Positions 41,065-50,995 of a stretch of DNA of 64,000 nucleotides are shown here, in pieces; the stretch's first letter is position 1; each line of letters begins with the position of its first letter. Made by a program: the position numbers and the translations under genes. The stretch is from Hymenobacter psychrotolerans DSM 18569 (GTDB lineage Bacteria; Bacteroidota; Bacteroidia; Cytophagales; Hymenobacteraceae). Location of the stretch: NCBI RefSeq assembly GCF_900142395.1, contig NZ_FRAS01000004.1, forward strand, positions 150,097 to 214,096, in the 5' to 3' direction. The notes below the pieces were generated by a model, which was not told the DNA's origin, made no database searches, and saw only the letters and a program-made list of their open reading frames with translations.

Positions 41065-42519
41065 ATGCAGCACGTATCGCCTGTACGGGAGCCGCTCGTA
41101 ACCGGGGGGAAAACGTACCACGACGTCACTCAGGACGTGTGCCGCCAGGTAGAAGCCGCTCCCAACGTCCGTTGGATGGCCGCCCTGGCCGTGGCGCTCT
41201 TTTTCCTCGGCGTCTTCTTCTACTCCGTTTATCGCACCCTCTGGTATGGTATCGGTGAATGGGGCCTGAACAAAACCGTAGGCTGGGCCTGGGACATCAC
41301 CAACTTTGTATGGTGGGTAGGTATCGGTCACGCAGGTACCCTGATTTCGGCAGTTCTGCTGCTGTTCCGTCAGAAATGGCGGACTTCTATCAACCGCGCG
41401 GCTGAGGCAATGACCATTTTTGCCGTAATCTGCGCCGCTATGTTCCCGGTACTGCACATGGGCCGCCCGTGGTTGGCTTACTGGGTATTCCCGCTGCAGA
41501 ACACCTTCGGCTCGCTGTGGGTGAACTTCAACTCACCGCTGCTCTGGGACGTTTTCGCCATCTCGACCTACTTCACCGTGTCGCTGGTGTTCTGGTACAC
41601 GGGTCTGGTTCCTGACTTCGCTACCATCCGTGACCGTGCAAAAGGCCCGATTGCTAAAGTAGCTTACTCGCTGCTGAGCATGGGCTGGAAAGGTTCGGCC
41701 AAGCACTGGAGCCGTTACGAAACGGTTTCTCTGATTCTGGCCGGTGTTTCTACGCCGCTGGTACTCTCGGTACACACTATCGTATCGATGGACTTTGCAA
41801 CCTCGGTTGTTCCGGGCTGGCACACCACCATCTTCCCTCCCTACTTCGTAGCGGGCGCTATCTTCTCGGGCTTCGCGATGGTACTCACGCTGATGCTCAT
41901 CACGCGAGTAGTATTCAAGCTGGAAGATTACATCACGCTGGAGCACATTGCCCTCATGAACAAAATCATGATGGTAACCGGCTCTATCGTAGGGGTAGCT
42001 TACATCACTGAGTTCTTCATTGCCTGGTATTCACAAGTAGAATTTGAGCAGTACGCTTTCATTAACCGTGCTACCGGACCTTACTGGTGGGCTTACTGGT
42101 CGATGATGACCTGCAACGTAATTACGCCCCAACTGGTGTGGATTCGTCGGGTACGCTACAGCATTCCGCTGACCTTCGTTCTGTCGATCATCGTGAACAT
42201 CGGGATGTGGTTCGAACGTTTCGTGATTATCGTTACCTCGCTGCACCGCGATTACCTGCCTTCGAGCTGGGTTATGTTCTCGCCTTCGATTATCGATATC
42301 GGCATCTATGTAGGTACGCTGGGTCTGTTCTTCACGCTGTTCCTGCTCTTCGCCAAATTCTTCCCGGTGATTAACATGGCGGAAGTGAAATCGGTGATGA
42401 AATACACCGTGGACAATGGCCCGACTTACACCGGCCACGACCCGCACCACAAGACTCCCCAACCTGCCACCCATGGCGTGCCGGCTTCGGCTCCCGTAAA
42501 CTACGATAAGCATGACTAA
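41065..42519 (+). CDS. actC: Alternative complex III subunit C, NrfD-like membrane subunit
   Basis: A 484-residue integral membrane protein with about ten helices, of the NrfD/PsrC family. It holds the quinol-binding site next to ActB. Typical segments are [50 protein letters not shown] and [20 protein letters not shown]. The His/Pro-rich C-terminal tail ([15 protein letters not shown]) is cytoplasmic or disordered. It is 77 bases after actB and overlaps actD by 8 bases. Confidence 0.96.
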   Translation: MQHVSPVREPLVTGGKTYHDVTQDVCRQVEAAPNVRWMAALAVALFFLGVFFYSVYRTLWYGIGEWGLNKTVGWAWDITNFVWWVGIGHAGTLISAVLLLFRQKWRTSINRAAEAMTIFAVICAAMFPVLHMGRPWLAYWVFPLQNTFGSLWVNFNSPLLWDVFAISTYFTVSLVFWYTGLVPDFATIRDRAKGPIAKVAYSLLSMGWKGSAKHWSRYETVSLILAGVSTPLVLSVHTIVSMDFATSVVPGWHTTIFPPYFVAGAIFSGFAMVLTLMLITRVVFKLEDYITLEHIALMNKIMMVTGSIVGVAYITEFFIAWYSQVEFEQYAFINRATGPYWWAYWSMMTCNVITPQLVWIRRVRYSIPLTFVLSIIVNIGMWFERFVIIVTSLHRDYLPSSWVMFSPSIIDIGIYVGTLGLFFTLFLLFAKFFPVINMAEVKSVMKYTVDNGPTYTGHDPHHKTPQPATHGVPASAPVNYDKHD

Positions 42520-43036
42520 GCGCTTCGCCCTCGGCATCTTCGAAGACGAGGACGTGCTGCTGCACGCCGTTGAAAACGTCCGCGAGGCGGGCGTGAAAAT
42601 CTACGAAGTCTTCACCCCGTTCCCGATTCACGGCATGGACGATGCCCTCGGCATCGAACGGTCCCGCCTGCCTATCGCGGCATTCTTCTACGGCGTCATC
42701 GGTCTGAGCTTCGCCTTGTGGCTGCAGATTTACACGCTGGGCTTCGACTGGCCGATGATTATCGGTGGTAAACCGCACATTGCGCTGCCCGCCTTTATTC
42801 CAGTGGCATTCGAACTGACGGTGTTCTTTTGCTGCCACGGTATGGTAATTACCTTCTATACCATCAGCAAGCTGTATCCCCGCTGGAAAACGCCGGTTCT
42901 GGATGTGCGCTCTACCGATGACAAGTTCGTAGTGGCCATCGAGCTGAATGAGAAGACCGACCTGAACCATCTGACACAGCTGCTGCGCGCCAATGGTGCC
43001 ACGGAGGTGAACGAAAAAGAAATGACCAAATTCTAA
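42512..43036 (+). CDS. actD: Alternative complex III subunit D (DUF3341)
   Basis: A 174-residue protein with [20 protein letters not shown] at the N-terminus, [15 protein letters not shown], and two helices (about 50-70 and 90-115) followed by a soluble C-terminus. This is the DUF3341 (ActD) family, a small subunit packed against ActC and ActF. Start and stop overlap both neighbours (8 bases with actC, 1 with actE), so translation is coupled. Confidence 0.95.
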   Translation: MTKRFALGIFEDEDVLLHAVENVREAGVKIYEVFTPFPIHGMDDALGIERSRLPIAAFFYGVIGLSFALWLQIYTLGFDWPMIIGGKPHIALPAFIPVAFELTVFFCCHGMVITFYTISKLYPRWKTPVLDVRSTDDKFVVAIELNEKTDLNHLTQLLRANGATEVNEKEMTKF

Positions 43037-43785
43037 TGACGCATTCGCTGAAACTAGGTCTGCAAGCGTCGGCAATCCTGTTTGCCTCGGTGCTGACCAC
43101 CGGCTGCAACCGCGCCGATGATCCTGGCATTGAGTACGCGCCGGAGATGTACGAGTCAATTCCGTACGATCCCCTGCGGCAGGTGAATGCCAATACGGTG
43201 AATCCAATGGGTATCAACCAGCGCACCCCGGTGGTGGGCACGGTGCCTCGTGGCAAAGCCGATTATTACTCTCACATCGCCAAGGACGATGTAGAGACTG
43301 CACAAGCTACCCTTCGTAATCCCTACGCTTACTCGAAAGAGAGCCTGGAAGAAGGTAAGGCACTATACCTGCGCAACTGCCAGCACTGCCATGGCGAGCA
43401 GGGCGACGGCCAGGGTGCAGTAGGAGTGAAGTTCAAGGGGGTGCCTAACTACGCAGCTGGCGCCTACAAAACCATGAACGAAGGCCACATCTACCACGTC
43501 ATTCAGTGGGGTAAAGGCCGCATGATGCCACACGGCTCGCAGGTTAATCCGGAGGAGCGTTGGAAGATTGCAATGTATGTGCGAGTGCTGCAGGAAGGCA
43601 AGGGCCCTGATGGGGTAGGAGACTTCCTGAAAGCCAAAGGCGTTTCCGGGGCCGGTGTAGCCGCTGCCGATTCGTCGCAGACCAACGATACCCAAACGCA
43701 GGCTCCGGTTCAGGAAGCGCAGGCCAATAAGGCCTCTGCCACCCCGGGCCAAGGTGATAAAGCAAACAACGGCACCGCAAACTAA
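43036..43785 (+). CDS. actE: Alternative complex III subunit E, monoheme cytochrome c lipoprotein
   Basis: A 249-residue lipoprotein (lipobox LTTGC, Cys24) with DDPGIEYAPEMYES, NPMGINQRTPVVGTVPRGK and a single heme motif CQHCHGEQGDGQG. ActE carries the monoheme that probably passes electrons out of the complex. The last 50 residues are Gln/Ala/Asn/Thr-rich and low in complexity. The ATG overlaps the actD stop (TAATG). Confidence 0.95.
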   Translation: MTHSLKLGLQASAILFASVLTTGCNRADDPGIEYAPEMYESIPYDPLRQVNANTVNPMGINQRTPVVGTVPRGKADYYSHIAKDDVETAQATLRNPYAYSKESLEEGKALYLRNCQHCHGEQGDGQGAVGVKFKGVPNYAAGAYKTMNEGHIYHVIQWGKGRMMPHGSQVNPEERWKIAMYVRVLQEGKGPDGVGDFLKAKGVSGAGVAAADSSQTNDTQTQAPVQEAQANKASATPGQGDKANNGTAN

Positions 43786-43791
43786 ACCGCT

Positions 43792-45114
43792 ATGGCAACT
43801 CTGACGCATCACGAAGGCGTTACGGCTGAATACCTGGAGGTTTCATCCGGTACCCGTAAAAAGTTCATCATGATTATCCTGGCCGGCGTACTGCTGCTGG
43901 TTGTTGGATTAATCGTCGCCTACCTAGGTATTGGCGAAGCTCATCACGAAGGTGCTGCCGCAGCCCATGGTGCTACGGCTGGTCACGAAGGGACAGGCCA
44001 TCATGGCAGCCCTACCTGGCTCAAGCGCCTCATTGTTAGCCTTTGGCACAACAACGTGTATTTCACTGGTGTTTCGGTCATCGGCACGGTGTTCATGGCT
44101 ATCCAGTACGTTGCATATGCTGGCTGGTCGGTTCTGATCAAGCGTGTGTATGAAGCGCTCAGCGCCTGGGTAATTCCGGGTGGTATCCTGCTGGTTGTGA
44201 TTTTCCTGTTGGGCCTGATCAACCACGACATCTTCCACTGGACGATGCCGGGCATTATGGACAAGGCATCGCCAAATTATGACCGTCTCATCGCAGGCAA
44301 GTCAGGCTTCCTGAATCTGGGCTTCTACTTGGGCCGCATGGTAGTCTTCATTGCTATCTGGGCTTATTTCACGAAAAGACTTCGTGACCTGTCGCTGGCA
44401 GAAGATCTGAACGGTGGCACGGAGTACTTCCACAAGTGCATCAACGTGTCGGCTCTGTTCCTGGTGCTGTACGCTGTTTCTTCTTCAATTTCCGCTTGGG
44501 ACTGGGTAATGTCGATTGACACGCACTGGTTCTCTACCATGTTTGGCTGGTATGTATTCGCCTCCTGGTGGGTATCGGGCATTGCGGCCATCACGCTGTG
44601 CACCATTCTGCTGAAGCAAGCTGGCTATCTGCGCTGGGTTACTGCTGGCCACCTGCACGACTTGGGCAAGTACATGTTCGGCTTCAGCATCTTCTGGACC
44701 TACGTGTGGTTCTCGCAGTTCATGCTGATCTGGTACGCTAACTTGCCGGAAGAGTCGGTTTACTTCAACCAGCGTCTGGGCGGCTTCAACGGCCAGTACA
44801 CGTGGTTGTTCTTCTTCAACCTGCTGATCAACTTCGTATTCCCCTTCCTGGTGCTGATGACGCGCGATGCGAAGCGTCAGATGATCATGCTCAAGATTGT
44901 CACCATTGCCATTCTGATTGGCCACTGGTTCGACTTTTATTTGATGATCATGCCTGCAACTATGCAGGAGAATAATGGGTTCATCATAGAGTTCGGCGTT
45001 GCATTGGTCTTCCTGGGTAGCTTCCTACTGCTGATGACCAAGCGCTTGGCTCAAGCTTCTCTGGTACCGCTGCATCACCCGTTCCTCGACGAGAGCGTGC
45101 ATCACACCACCTAA
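43792..45114 (+). CDS. actF: Alternative complex III subunit F, NrfD-like membrane subunit
   Basis: A 440-residue membrane protein with about ten helices, the second NrfD-like subunit of the complex. Segments such as HDIFHWTMPGIMDKASPNYD, GRMVVFIAIWAYF, SSSISAWDWVMSIDTHWFSTMFGWYVFAS and YMFGFSIFWTYVWFSQFMLIWY mark the family. It sits 6 bases after actE and ends the act set; coxB follows after 95 bases. A His-rich loop (ahead of helix 2) is seen at about residues 45-70. Confidence 0.95.
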   Translation: MATLTHHEGVTAEYLEVSSGTRKKFIMIILAGVLLLVVGLIVAYLGIGEAHHEGAAAAHGATAGHEGTGHHGSPTWLKRLIVSLWHNNVYFTGVSVIGTVFMAIQYVAYAGWSVLIKRVYEALSAWVIPGGILLVVIFLLGLINHDIFHWTMPGIMDKASPNYDRLIAGKSGFLNLGFYLGRMVVFIAIWAYFTKRLRDLSLAEDLNGGTEYFHKCINVSALFLVLYAVSSSISAWDWVMSIDTHWFSTMFGWYVFASWWVSGIAAITLCTILLKQAGYLRWVTAGHLHDLGKYMFGFSIFWTYVWFSQFMLIWYANLPEESVYFNQRLGGFNGQYTWLFFFNLLINFVFPFLVLMTRDAKRQMIMLKIVTIAILIGHWFDFYLMIMPATMQENNGFIIEFGVALVFLGSFLLLMTKRLAQASLVPLHHPFLDESVHHTT

Positions 45115-45132
45115 TCTTAGACCTGAGTATTG

Positions 45133-45177
45133 AGAAGTGAGAAGTTAGACTGCATAGTATAACAGCCTCTCACTTCT
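45133..45177. repeat. Mirrored AGAAGTGAGA repeat between actF and coxB
   Basis: AGAAGTGAGA (45133-45142) and TCTCACTTCT (45168-45177) are perfect inverted arms; longer imperfect pairing reaches 45131-45148 with 45167-45186. There is no T-run, so it is not a simple terminator. It looks like the mirrored short repeats near comB and dtd. Confidence 0.6.
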
Positions 45178-45209
45178 AACCTCTCAAATCTCACCTCTTC
45201 CTTTACCTA

Positions 45210-46268
45210 ATGACTGCTCTTGGTATTCTGCTGGTGTTGGTGTTGCTGCTGGTCGTTTTCGGCCTGTTGTTCCGCCTCCAGATCCTGACCTCGATTTTTT
45301 CGGGCAGCTCGGCCCGTGACTTCGGGATGAGCAACCGCGTAAACGCGGTGCTGCTGATCCTCTTCATGGTCATTGGCGGTGCGGCCTTCGCTTGGTCGTT
45401 CGGCGACAACTTCAATAAAATGAATCCCCCCATTGCGTCGGTCCATGGCCACGCAACAGAGCGGATGTTCTGGACGACGATGATCATCATCGGTATTGTA
45501 TTCGTCCTGACGCAGATTGCCTTGTTTGTGTACTCCTATAAGTACCAGCACAAAGAAGGCCGCCGGGCGTACTTCTTCCCTCATAACAACAAAATTGAAA
45601 TTATCTGGACCGTTATTCCGGCCATCGTAATGGCAGGTCTGGTATTCGCCGGTTGGAAAGAGTGGACCCGCATCACTGGTCCTGCTCCCAAAGATTCGGT
45701 TGTGCTGGAAGTAATGGGCAAGCAGTTCAACTGGCTGGTACGCTACCCCGGCGCCGATCAGAAGCTGGGTGTGGTAAACTACCGCATGATTGATGCGACC
45801 AACGAATTCGGATTTGACCTGACCGACAAAAGTGGTCTGGATGACTTTGTTGCCGGCGAGATTCACGTGCCGAAAGGCCATCCGGTTCTGCTGAAAATCC
45901 GCTCCCGTGACGTATTGCACGCAGTATACATGCCGCATTTCCGCGTGCAGATGTACGCTGTGCCAGGTATGCCAACCAAGTTCTGGTTTACGCCTACTAA
46001 AACAACTGACGAGATGCGTGCGCAACTCGGCAACCCCAAATTCAACTACGAGTTAGCCTGCAACCAAATCTGCGGCCGTGGTCACTTCGCAATGAAACTG
46101 AACATTGTGGTAGACGAGCCGGACGATTATGTTGCTTGGTATGCCCAGCAGAAGTCGTTCTCGGAACAGAACCCGGACGTACTCGCTTCTTTCAAACAGA
46201 AGGAAGAGAAGCTGGTTGTGAAAGAGGCTGCCGCCGTGGCTACGCCTGCTACCAAAGCCTCGCTCTAA
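45210..46268 (+). CDS. coxB: Cytochrome c oxidase subunit II
   Basis: A 352-residue inner-membrane subunit holding the CuA centre. Three hydrophobic segments precede the cupredoxin domain (the extra first one, about residues 1-20, is common in Bacteroidota). FPHNNKIEIIWTVIPAIVM is the family's second helix. CuA ligands are in YACNQICGRGHFAM (printed in the protein as ELACNQICGRGHFAM) and the upstream VLHAVYMPHF. No cytochrome c domain is fused, so electrons must come from ActE or the ActA N-terminal domain. Confidence 0.96.
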   Translation: MTALGILLVLVLLLVVFGLLFRLQILTSIFSGSSARDFGMSNRVNAVLLILFMVIGGAAFAWSFGDNFNKMNPPIASVHGHATERMFWTTMIIIGIVFVLTQIALFVYSYKYQHKEGRRAYFFPHNNKIEIIWTVIPAIVMAGLVFAGWKEWTRITGPAPKDSVVLEVMGKQFNWLVRYPGADQKLGVVNYRMIDATNEFGFDLTDKSGLDDFVAGEIHVPKGHPVLLKIRSRDVLHAVYMPHFRVQMYAVPGMPTKFWFTPTKTTDEMRAQLGNPKFNYELACNQICGRGHFAMKLNIVVDEPDDYVAWYAQQKSFSEQNPDVLASFKQKEEKLVVKEAAAVATPATKASL

Positions 46269-46294
46269 TTCAACGCAGTTAATCAACGCTTTCT

Positions 46295-48151
46295 ATGGCT
46301 GCTAATCTTCCCACTCAAGTGCAGGGCGGCGTCGGGGTAACCGAGCCGGGCATCTCGCACGAAGAGCACCTGCACCACGACGATCATCACCACGACCAGC
46401 ATTGGCTGTTCAAGTACGTGTTCAGCACGGACCATAAGGTGATTGCCAAGCAGTTCCTGATAACAGGTATCTTCTGGGCTATTCTCGGGGGTACGCTATC
46501 CAGCTTATTCCGTTTGCAACTCGGCTGGCCAGAGGCTACGCTGGAGTGGCTGACGCCGGTATTCGGCAAGTGGATTGAAGCGGGTAAGCTGAGCCCTGAC
46601 TTCTATCTGGCTCTGGTTACGATGCACGGTACCATCATGGTGTTCTTCGTGCTGACGGCCGGTCTGTCGGGTACGTTCTCCAACTTCCTGATTCCGCTGC
46701 AGATTGGTGCCCGCGACATGGCTTCGGGTTTCATGAACATGCTTTCTTACTGGTTCTTCTTTGTATCCGGTATTATCATGTTCGCCTCGATGTTCATCGA
46801 AACCGGTCCGGCTGCAGCCGGCTGGACAATCTACCCGCCGCTGAGCGCCCTGCCTCAGGCTATTCCTGGCTCAGGCTTGGGTATGACGATGTGGCTGGTG
46901 TCTATGGCCCTGTTCATCGTATCGCAGCTGCTGGGTGGTGTGAACTATATCACTACCATCATCAACCTGCGGACCCGCGGCATGAGCCTGAGCAAAATGC
47001 CGCTCACCATCTGGTCGTTCTTTCTGACGGCCATCCTCGGTCTGCTGTCGTTCCCAGTGCTGCTGTCGGCGGCTCTGCTGCTGATCTTCGACCGTTCGTT
47101 CGGCACCAGCTTCTTCCTGTCTGACATCTACATCGCCGGCCAAGCGCTGAACAACACGGGTGGTTCGCCGATCCTTTTCCAGCACTTGTTCTGGTTCCTC
47201 GGTCACCCTGAAGTGTACATCGTTATCATGCCTGCTATGGGTATGGTATCGGAAATCCTGGCTACCAACGCCCGTAAGCCTATCTTCGGCTACCGCGCTA
47301 TGATTGGCTCGCTGCTGGGTATTTCGCTCCTGTCGTTCGTTGTGTGGGCTCACCACATGTTCGTGACGGGTATGAACCCCTTCCTCGGGTCGGTGTTCAT
47401 GTTCCTGACACTGATTATTGCGGTTCCATCGGCAGTAAAAACCTTCAACTGGTTGGCTACGCTGTGGCGCGGTAATATCCGCTTCACGTCGGCCATGCTG
47501 TTCTCGATTGGCTTCGTGTCGCTGTTCATCTCGGGTGGTCTGACCGGTATCATTCTCGGTAATGCTGCTCTCGATATCCAGATGCACAACACGTACTTCG
47601 TGGTAGCTCACTTCCACTTGGTAATGGGTAGCTCGGCCTTCTTCGGCCTGTTTGCCGGCGTGTATCACTGGTTCCCGAAGATGTTTGGCCGCATGATGGA
47701 TGAGAAGCTCGGCTACATCCACTTCTGGCTGACTTTCATCGGTGTGTATCTGGTGTTCATGCCCATGCACTACGTTGGTATTGCCGGTTTCCCCCGCCGC
47801 TACTACGCCTGGACTGGTTTCGACTCGTTCAGTCAGTTTGCTGACCTGAACAAGTTTATCTCGGTAGCCGCCATCTTGGCGTTCTTCGCCCAGTTTGTAT
47901 TCGTCTTCAACTTCTTCTACAGCATTTTCCGTGGCCGTCGTGCTACTGAAAACCCGTGGCGCTCGACGACGCTGGAGTGGACTACGCCGGTGATTCCTGG
48001 CCACGGCAACTGGCCCGGCGAAATCCCTGCTGTATACCGTTGGCCCTACGACTATAGCAAGCCCGGTGCTGAGGATGACTTCATCCCGCAAAACGTGCCC
48101 TTCTCGAAAACGCAGTCTTCCAACCTGCCCTACGAGAGCGAAATGGAATAG
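46295..48151 (+). CDS. coxA: Cytochrome c oxidase subunit I
   Basis: The 618-residue catalytic subunit with heme a and the heme a3-CuB centre. It has twelve expected helices, heme a ligand region MHGTIMVFFVLTAG, the CuB segment WFLGHPEVYIVIMP (an A1-type oxidase, with Tyr in HPEVY), AHHMFVTGM and the heme-ligand pair AHFHLVMGSSAFFG. The N-terminal 40 residues are His/Asp-rich (HEEHLHHDDHHHDQHW), possibly copper-binding or disordered. It is 26 bases after coxB and is followed by a terminator. Confidence 0.97.
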   Translation: MAANLPTQVQGGVGVTEPGISHEEHLHHDDHHHDQHWLFKYVFSTDHKVIAKQFLITGIFWAILGGTLSSLFRLQLGWPEATLEWLTPVFGKWIEAGKLSPDFYLALVTMHGTIMVFFVLTAGLSGTFSNFLIPLQIGARDMASGFMNMLSYWFFFVSGIIMFASMFIETGPAAAGWTIYPPLSALPQAIPGSGLGMTMWLVSMALFIVSQLLGGVNYITTIINLRTRGMSLSKMPLTIWSFFLTAILGLLSFPVLLSAALLLIFDRSFGTSFFLSDIYIAGQALNNTGGSPILFQHLFWFLGHPEVYIVIMPAMGMVSEILATNARKPIFGYRAMIGSLLGISLLSFVVWAHHMFVTGMNPFLGSVFMFLTLIIAVPSAVKTFNWLATLWRGNIRFTSAMLFSIGFVSLFISGGLTGIILGNAALDIQMHNTYFVVAHFHLVMGSSAFFGLFAGVYHWFPKMFGRMMDEKLGYIHFWLTFIGVYLVFMPMHYVGIAGFPRRYYAWTGFDSFSQFADLNKFISVAAILAFFAQFVFVFNFFYSIFRGRRATENPWRSTTLEWTTPVIPGHGNWPGEIPAVYRWPYDYSKPGAEDDFIPQNVPFSKTQSSNLPYESEME

Positions 48152-48172
48152 GTGCCTTCTGGCAAATCACCC

Positions 48173-48210
48173 GAAACGGGCCGCTGTACCTACGGCGGCC
48201 CGTTTCTTTT
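48173..48210 (+). terminator. Intrinsic terminator after coxA
   Basis: GAAACGGGCCGC and GCGGCCCGTTTC form perfect 12-bp arms around a 10-base loop followed by four T. It may only weaken read-through, because all following genes concern the same oxidase. Confidence 0.8.
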
Positions 48211-48312
48211 GGTGCCTCCCAGCATTGGCCGGCGAGGTATGTGCGGCGGCTGGTACGCTTCTACTAATTCTCTGACTGAAGGCACACCTAAGCATGTGCC
48301 ACCTTCATTCCT

Positions 48313-49410
48313 ATGACTCAACCTGCTTTTGTAAGCCGTTTTCGCTTCTTTGGCATCCTCACAGTGGTGGCAGTATATCTGCTGATACTGGTAGGCGGTA
48401 TCGTCCGGAGTACGGGCTCGGGCATGGGCTGCCCTGACTGGCCGAAGTGCTTCGGAACCTGGGTGCCCCCCACGGATATAAGCCAGCTTCCTGCCAATTA
48501 CAAGGAAATCTATACGGAGCAGCGCGTTGCGAAAAACCAGCGTATTGCTACCACACTGGATGGGCTTGGCTTCGAGAAGGTAGCGGCCCAGATATTCGCT
48601 CATCCCACTCAGTTCATCGAAACTGATTTCAACGTCACCAAAACCTGGATTGAATATGTCAACCGGCTGCTGGGGGCGCTGATAGGTGTGTTCATATTCC
48701 TGGCAGTAGTACTGGCGCTACCGTATTGGCGCCGCGACCCACCGGTATTCTGGCTGACTTTCGGAGCATTTCTACTAACGGGCTTTCAAGGATGGCTGGG
48801 CTCATTGGTGGTGTCCACGAACCTGCTGCCGGAAATGGTGACCGTGCATATGGCGCTGGCACTGGTTATCGTGGCCATGCTGATTTATGCTGTTGACCGC
48901 TCACAGCAGTCTAGTACCGGTCAGATCCGGCCTGGTTCGGTTACTGAGTCAGTGGCGGATACCGGGCTCATGTCCTGGCTGTGGCTGGTGGCAGTGCTGA
49001 CGTTTGTGCAAATCATCATCGGGACCCAGGTAAGGGAGCAGGTGGATCTGGTGGCCGCTGCTGCCGATCAGCAGAACCGGGCCGGCTGGGTAGAGCAGCT
49101 GGGCAGCGTCTTCTACATTCACCGCTCGTTCTCGATTGCGCTGCTGCTGGTGAACCTGTACGTGGCGCGCCGGCTATACGCCACGCGTAGTGAGGCGCTC
49201 AGGTCCCTAACTACTTCGGTGCTGGTCCTGCTGGGCGTAGAGATACTGGCAGGAGTGCTGTTGTCGTATTTCGCGCTGCCAGCGGCCATACAGCCCGTGC
49301 ATCTGATGGTGGCCACGCTGCTGTTCGGAGTACAGTTTCTGCTGATCATCCGGCACCGGCGCCAGATCAAAACCCAAGTGCAGGCCACTAGTACGGGCTT
49401 TGTTGCGTAA
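48313..49410 (+). CDS. ctaA: Heme A synthase (COX15/CtaA)
   Basis: CtaA oxidises the methyl group of heme O to the formyl of heme A in the inner membrane. The 365-residue product has about eight helices. VGGIVRSTGSGMGCPDWPKCFG is the conserved first-loop motif (start of it shown as GSGMGCPDWPKCFG, with two cysteines), and conserved histidines appear in TVHMALALV, YIHRSFSIAL and QPVHLMVATLLF. A small GGCACA/TGTGCC hairpin lies just upstream. It is followed by ctaB after 51 bases. Confidence 0.95.
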   Translation: MTQPAFVSRFRFFGILTVVAVYLLILVGGIVRSTGSGMGCPDWPKCFGTWVPPTDISQLPANYKEIYTEQRVAKNQRIATTLDGLGFEKVAAQIFAHPTQFIETDFNVTKTWIEYVNRLLGALIGVFIFLAVVLALPYWRRDPPVFWLTFGAFLLTGFQGWLGSLVVSTNLLPEMVTVHMALALVIVAMLIYAVDRSQQSSTGQIRPGSVTESVADTGLMSWLWLVAVLTFVQIIIGTQVREQVDLVAAAADQQNRAGWVEQLGSVFYIHRSFSIALLLVNLYVARRLYATRSEALRSLTTSVLVLLGVEILAGVLLSYFALPAAIQPVHLMVATLLFGVQFLLIIRHRRQIKTQVQATSTGFVA

Positions 49411-49461
49411 CTTTGCGGTTCGGTTTGGAGTCCTTCCACCGTCCGTGTTGTTTTAGTACTA

Positions 49462-50325
49462 ATGACCAAAGCCAGGGCGTATTTCCAATTAATCAAGTTT
49501 CGGCTGGCGCTGACGGTGGCCTTTTCCAGTGCAATTGGGTACTTGCTGGGCGCACATGCTTTCGACTGGGGGCGGGCTACGCTCGTGCTGCTGGGCGGCC
49601 TGGCTGTCACTGGCTCGGCCAATACCATCAACCAGATTTACGAGAAGGATCTGGACAAGCTGATGAAGCGCACGGCCAAGCGGCCCTTACCGCTCGGCAT
49701 CCTGAGCATAACAGAGGCGTGGATATTTACCGTGGTGCTGGGCGTGGCAGGGCTGGCACTGCTGGCCTATTGCTTTAATCCGCTGGCCGCCGCCCTCTCG
49801 CTGGTTTCCCTGATTCTGTACGGCTTTATCTACACGCCACTCAAGCAGCTTTCCCCGATCTGTGTTTTCGTGGGAGCCATACCGGGTGGTTTGCCGCCCT
49901 TCATTGGCTGGGTAGCGGCCACGAATGCCATTGTGGGCGTTGAAAGCCTGGGCGGCTGGGTACTGTTCGGAATCCAATTTATGTGGCAGTTTCCGCACTT
50001 CTGGGCCATTGCCTGGGTTCTGGATGATGACTACCGGGCGGCTGGCTTCAAGATGCTGCCCTCACCAGGCCGTAAGGATCTGCGCACAGCCTTCCAGATT
50101 ATGACCTACACGCTGCTGCTGATTCCTCTGAGTCTGCTGCCGCTGCAGTTCGGCATAGCCGGCAAAACGTCCGCCCTGATTGCGGTAGTGTGTGGCGTGC
50201 TGTTTCTGATGCAAACCTTCTACCTGATGCGCACCTGTACCAAAAAGGCCGCAATGCGCATCATGTTCGGCTCTTTTCTCTATCTGCCCATCGTGCAGAT
50301 AGCCTTGGTTCTCGACAAATTGTAA
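49462..50325 (+). CDS. ctaB: Protoheme IX farnesyltransferase
   Basis: CtaB (CyoE) converts heme B to heme O by adding a farnesyl group, feeding CtaA. The 287-residue product has about nine helices and the UbiA-type aspartate-rich motifs: NTINQIYEKDLDKLMKRTAKRP (prenyl-diphosphate site, about residues 53-74) and DDDYRAAGFKMLP. A TAACTTTG box overlaps the ctaA stop codon (49408-49415) and may give an extra promoter. Confidence 0.95.
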   Translation: MTKARAYFQLIKFRLALTVAFSSAIGYLLGAHAFDWGRATLVLLGGLAVTGSANTINQIYEKDLDKLMKRTAKRPLPLGILSITEAWIFTVVLGVAGLALLAYCFNPLAAALSLVSLILYGFIYTPLKQLSPICVFVGAIPGGLPPFIGWVAATNAIVGVESLGGWVLFGIQFMWQFPHFWAIAWVLDDDYRAAGFKMLPSPGRKDLRTAFQIMTYTLLLIPLSLLPLQFGIAGKTSALIAVVCGVLFLMQTFYLMRTCTKKAAMRIMFGSFLYLPIVQIALVLDKL

Positions 50326-50380
50326 CGATGCCGCGTGGCCTGAGCCAAAGGCAGGTGAAGCGGCCCTTTTTGCTTTGTAT

Positions 50381-50974
50381 ATGCATTCCTCTGAGCTTGA
50401 AATTCTGAAAGACCGGGAGCCTGGCCTCGGCACTCACCCCACGCGGGTATTGATGTGGCTGATGATGATCAGCAGCACCATGATTTTTGCGGCGTATACC
50501 AGCGCCTACATTGTGCGGCGCGAGGAAGGCAACTGGATGGAGTTCGACCTGCCCTTCAGCCTGCTCTATACCACCCTTATCATTGTGCTAAGTAGCGCTG
50601 CTATCCAGTGGGCCTACTTCGCCGCCCGCAAGGACCAGCTGCAGCAAGTAAAGCTGGGCATACTCATTTCGTTCGTGCTCGGGTTGGTATTTCTGGCCGG
50701 GCAGTGGAATGTATGGGGTGAACTAGTGCGTAACAAGATCTACTTTAGCGGCGTTGATGCTAATCCATCGGGCTCGTTCCTATATGTACTGATGGGTGTA
50801 CACGCTTTTCACTTGGTTACGGGACTGATTTTTCTGCTGATTGTATTGCGGAAAAGCTTTAACTATCAAGTGCATTCGCGCCAAATGCTGTCTATTGGCA
50901 ACGTCACCATCTACTGGCACTTCCTGGGCGCGCTTTGGTTGTACCTGTATTTGTTCCTACTTTTGAACCACTAG
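50381..50974 (+). CDS. Cytochrome c oxidase subunit III, first copy
   Basis: A 197-residue five-helix protein of the subunit III family: THPTRVLMWLMMISSTMIFAAY at the start, a middle GVDANPSGSFLYVLMGVHAFHLVTGLIF and the end YWHFLGALWLYLYLFLLLNH, where YWHFxxxxW is the family motif. ATG 50381 is preferred over an in-frame TTG two codons earlier. A second subunit III gene follows 21 bases later. Confidence 0.9.
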   Translation: MHSSELEILKDREPGLGTHPTRVLMWLMMISSTMIFAAYTSAYIVRREEGNWMEFDLPFSLLYTTLIIVLSSAAIQWAYFAARKDQLQQVKLGILISFVLGLVFLAGQWNVWGELVRNKIYFSGVDANPSGSFLYVLMGVHAFHLVTGLIFLLIVLRKSFNYQVHSRQMLSIGNVTIYWHFLGALWLYLYLFLLLNH

Positions 50975-50995
50975 TTTCGTCTTACCCCGCACTTT

